The translations under genes were made by a program, and so were the position numbers. Under the pieces are notes generated by a model that was not told the origin of the DNA, made no database searches, and saw only the letters and a list, made by a program, of their open reading frames with translations. This document shows, piece after piece, positions 62,641 through 64,000 of a DNA stretch of 64,000 bases. Positions within the stretch are counted from its first letter, which is position 1. The number at the start of each line of letters is the position of its first letter. The stretch comes from Cepaea nemoralis (lineage: Eukaryota; Mollusca; Gastropoda; Stylommatophora; Helicidae): positions 115,001 to 179,000 of the forward strand of contig JACEFZ010028298.1 in the NCBI GenBank assembly GCA_014155875.1. The letters are read 5' to 3'.

Positions 62641-62859
62641 TAATGATCACTAATGCCTGCTGCACATAATGTACCTCAAGAATTGCAGATTATAACTGCT
62701 ACACTGAAACAACTGGAAAGATATATGGGAAAAGAGATAGAAGAGGACAACAAGAGAAAAGGCTTGACACTCACAACATAAACAAAAACAACTTTTAAAA
62801 ATGTGTCCTGAGACACATGAGCCTGTGATTTGACAACACCCTCACACGTTTTAGGTCTG

Positions 62860-62990
62860 AGAACAAGGAGAAATAGATGATCAGTCTTCCCCTCATATTT
62901 GACAAGCCATGAGCCCTGGCTTAAAACCCATGCTCATGACATTACCAGCACAGTTCACTGCCAACTTATCTAGCGTGCCCACGGCCTTTC
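62860..62990 (-). repeat. Dispersed repeat L, copy 2
   Basis: Reverse complement of 28413-28530: minus 'gtgaactgtgctggtaatgt' and 'catgagcatggg'. Confidence 0.5.
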
Positions 62991-63175
62991 AACATGGTAG
63001 GGACAAATAGCTCAGGAAATTATGCCCTCTGCTAGTGACCATGATGTGTGGAGATACATGATCACCTATACCAGTTGCAATGCACCTGATGATAATGATT
63101 ACTGTTGCTATTATTATTATTAGTTCTATGGAAACAATAAACAGATGAGAGGCAATACAGTTAACATAAACTTAC

Positions 63176-63224
63176 AAACAAGGTTCACCACAGGGTTTCT
63201 TGTAGCTGCAGCTTTAAACGTGTC
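63176..63224 (-). CDS. APEH: Acylaminoacyl-peptidase, 49-bp exon
   Basis: On minus 'ctaacatttcttccag' precedes GAC and the donor is GTAAGT. It reads 'DTFKAAATRNPVVNLV' plus T, i.e. the E/D-x-x-x-A-x-x-A-R-N-P-V-V-N block that follows the nucleophile segment of the enzyme. It enters in phase 0 and leaves in phase 1, joining the microexon as Ser-Met. The exon carrying the catalytic Ser motif (G-G-S-H-G-G) was looked for on minus between 63225 and 64000 and is not there, so it must lie beyond the window. The acceptor is part of the first unit of a 41-bp array upstream. Confidence 0.9.
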
Positions 63225-63650
63225 CTGGAAGAAATGTTAGAAATGATGATCAATTTCCTCATGGAATGATAGAACTGTTACAAATGATGATCAATTCGCT
63301 CGTGGAATTATATAAATGTTAGAAATGATAATCAATTCGCTCGTGGAATTATATAAATGTTAGAAATGATAATCAATTTCCCCATGGAATCACAGAAATG
63401 TTATAAATTATGATCACTTTCCTCGAGGAATTACAGAAATGTTATAAATTATGATAAATTTCCTCATGGAATTATAGAAATGTTAGAAAACATGATCAAT
63501 TTCCTCACGGAATTATATAAATGTTAGAAATGATCAATTTCCTCATGGAATTACAGAACTGTTAAAAATGATCAATTTCCTCATGGAATTACAGAACTGT
63601 TAAAAATGATGAATTTCCTCATGGAATTACAAAAATGTTAAAAACATTAC
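63225..63650 (-). repeat. 41-bp minisatellite built on the APEH acceptor
   Basis: Ten units of plus 'gaaatgttagaaatgatgat' plus 'caatttcctcatggaattata'. On minus the unit ends 'catttctaacatttct' plus 'ataattccatg'. The intron end next to the exon is 'catttctaacatttct' plus 'tccag', so the acceptor's pyrimidine stretch is the terminal unit. Confidence 0.85.
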
Positions 63651-63799
63651 TTCAACTTGATCTATCCTAAGCAGTTGTTACTTTAACCTGATTGATCTGT
63701 CTTAGTTGTTGTTACTGGCAGTATCAAGAGTTTTCTAGAAAGGAAGACTGACGGCTACCCAATCTTATAATGTATGACACAGTATATGTGAATGCCTAC

Positions 63800-64000
63800 C
63801 ATCTCATTTTCTTGCTTGCTTGTGTTCGTTGGCTTGAGCTCCAATGCAAAGTCCTGTATGTCGGATGAAGGCATCCTGTTGTCCAACATCAGTGTGATGT
63901 CATACAGGACCTGAGGTTTGCGTGAGTATCCGTTGTCCCATGTCTGGCTTATTGGTGTGCAGACTGGTGGTTCCTCGCCATACAGGCAGACACTCTCCGA
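63800..64000 (-). CDS. Unidentified coding-like exon, cut by the window edge
   Basis: On minus the frame is open from the window end down to a donor-like ATG/GTAGGC at 63799 (67 codons). The first stop in this frame is about 40 bases inside the presumed intron. It reads 'SESVCLYGEEPPVCTPISQT', 'WDNGYSRKPQVLYDITLMLD', 'NRMPSSDIQDFALELKPTNT', 'SKQENEM'. The mixed composition looks like a globular protein. It ends in phase 0, which would fit the APEH exon at 63176, but the text is not part of that enzyme as I know it, and the catalytic Ser exon is expected here. Options are an exon of another gene, a lineage-specific APEH exon, a pseudogene fragment, or a misplaced segment. Confidence 0.4.

Overview
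This window is animal nuclear DNA, most likely from a mollusc or another lophotrochozoan. The evidence is split host exons with canonical GT/AG junctions, an unusually dense load of tRNA-derived SINEs, RTE-like and RNase H-type LINEs, TIR elements and minisatellites, and a galaxin-like Cys-rich secreted protein. The species cannot be fixed from the sequence. There are no bacterial operons, no rRNA genes, no CRISPR array and no convincing functional tRNA gene.

Two host genes are visible and converge tail to tail. On the plus strand, a secreted galaxin-like gene runs from a TATA-like promoter and signal-peptide exon (14.42-14.92 kb), through a 127-bp exon (23.07-23.20 kb), to a terminal exon of paired cysteines with a poly(A) signal (30.18-30.42 kb). 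On the minus strand lie the last five exons of acylaminoacyl-peptidase (APEH, an S9 prolyl-oligopeptidase family serine hydrolase): 63.18-63.22, 56.32-56.35, 52.13-52.24, 39.14-39.24 and 34.87-34.97 kb. All four junctions keep the reading frame. The exons hold the catalytic Asp and His; the catalytic Ser lies beyond the right edge. A further open minus-strand coding-like segment at 63.80-64.00 kb was not identified.

Region by region: 1-14.4 kb is upstream intergenic repeat (SINE families called A, B, C and E here, LINE 3' ends, minisatellites, a hAT-type MITE). 14.4-30.4 kb is the galaxin-like gene, its introns full of SINEs, a decayed RTE reverse transcriptase, a mariner remnant and RNase H LINE pieces. 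30.6-34.8 kb is intergenic, led by a 1.75-kb 27-bp minisatellite. 34.9-64 kb is the APEH 3' half. Its 12.9-kb intron contains an 11.3-kb LTR retrotransposon (TATC target duplication, 261-bp LTRs) that carries only one gag-like ORF and is itself interrupted by a full-length LINE (13-bp target duplication) and a SINE.

The most unusual signal is the placement of tandem repeats. At three independent splice sites in the two genes, a minisatellite unit is a copy of the splice-junction sequence itself. At a fourth place the end of the APEH coding region is duplicated in its 3' UTR. Minisatellites here appear to grow from exon edges. Other points of interest are a series of covarying 17-nt hairpins inside the LTR element, a minisatellite made from a SINE segment, a short element sharing both ends with the intact LINE, and a three-level nest of MITE, SINE and piggyBac-like element. 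Family letters (A, B, C, K and so on) are labels made for this window only.
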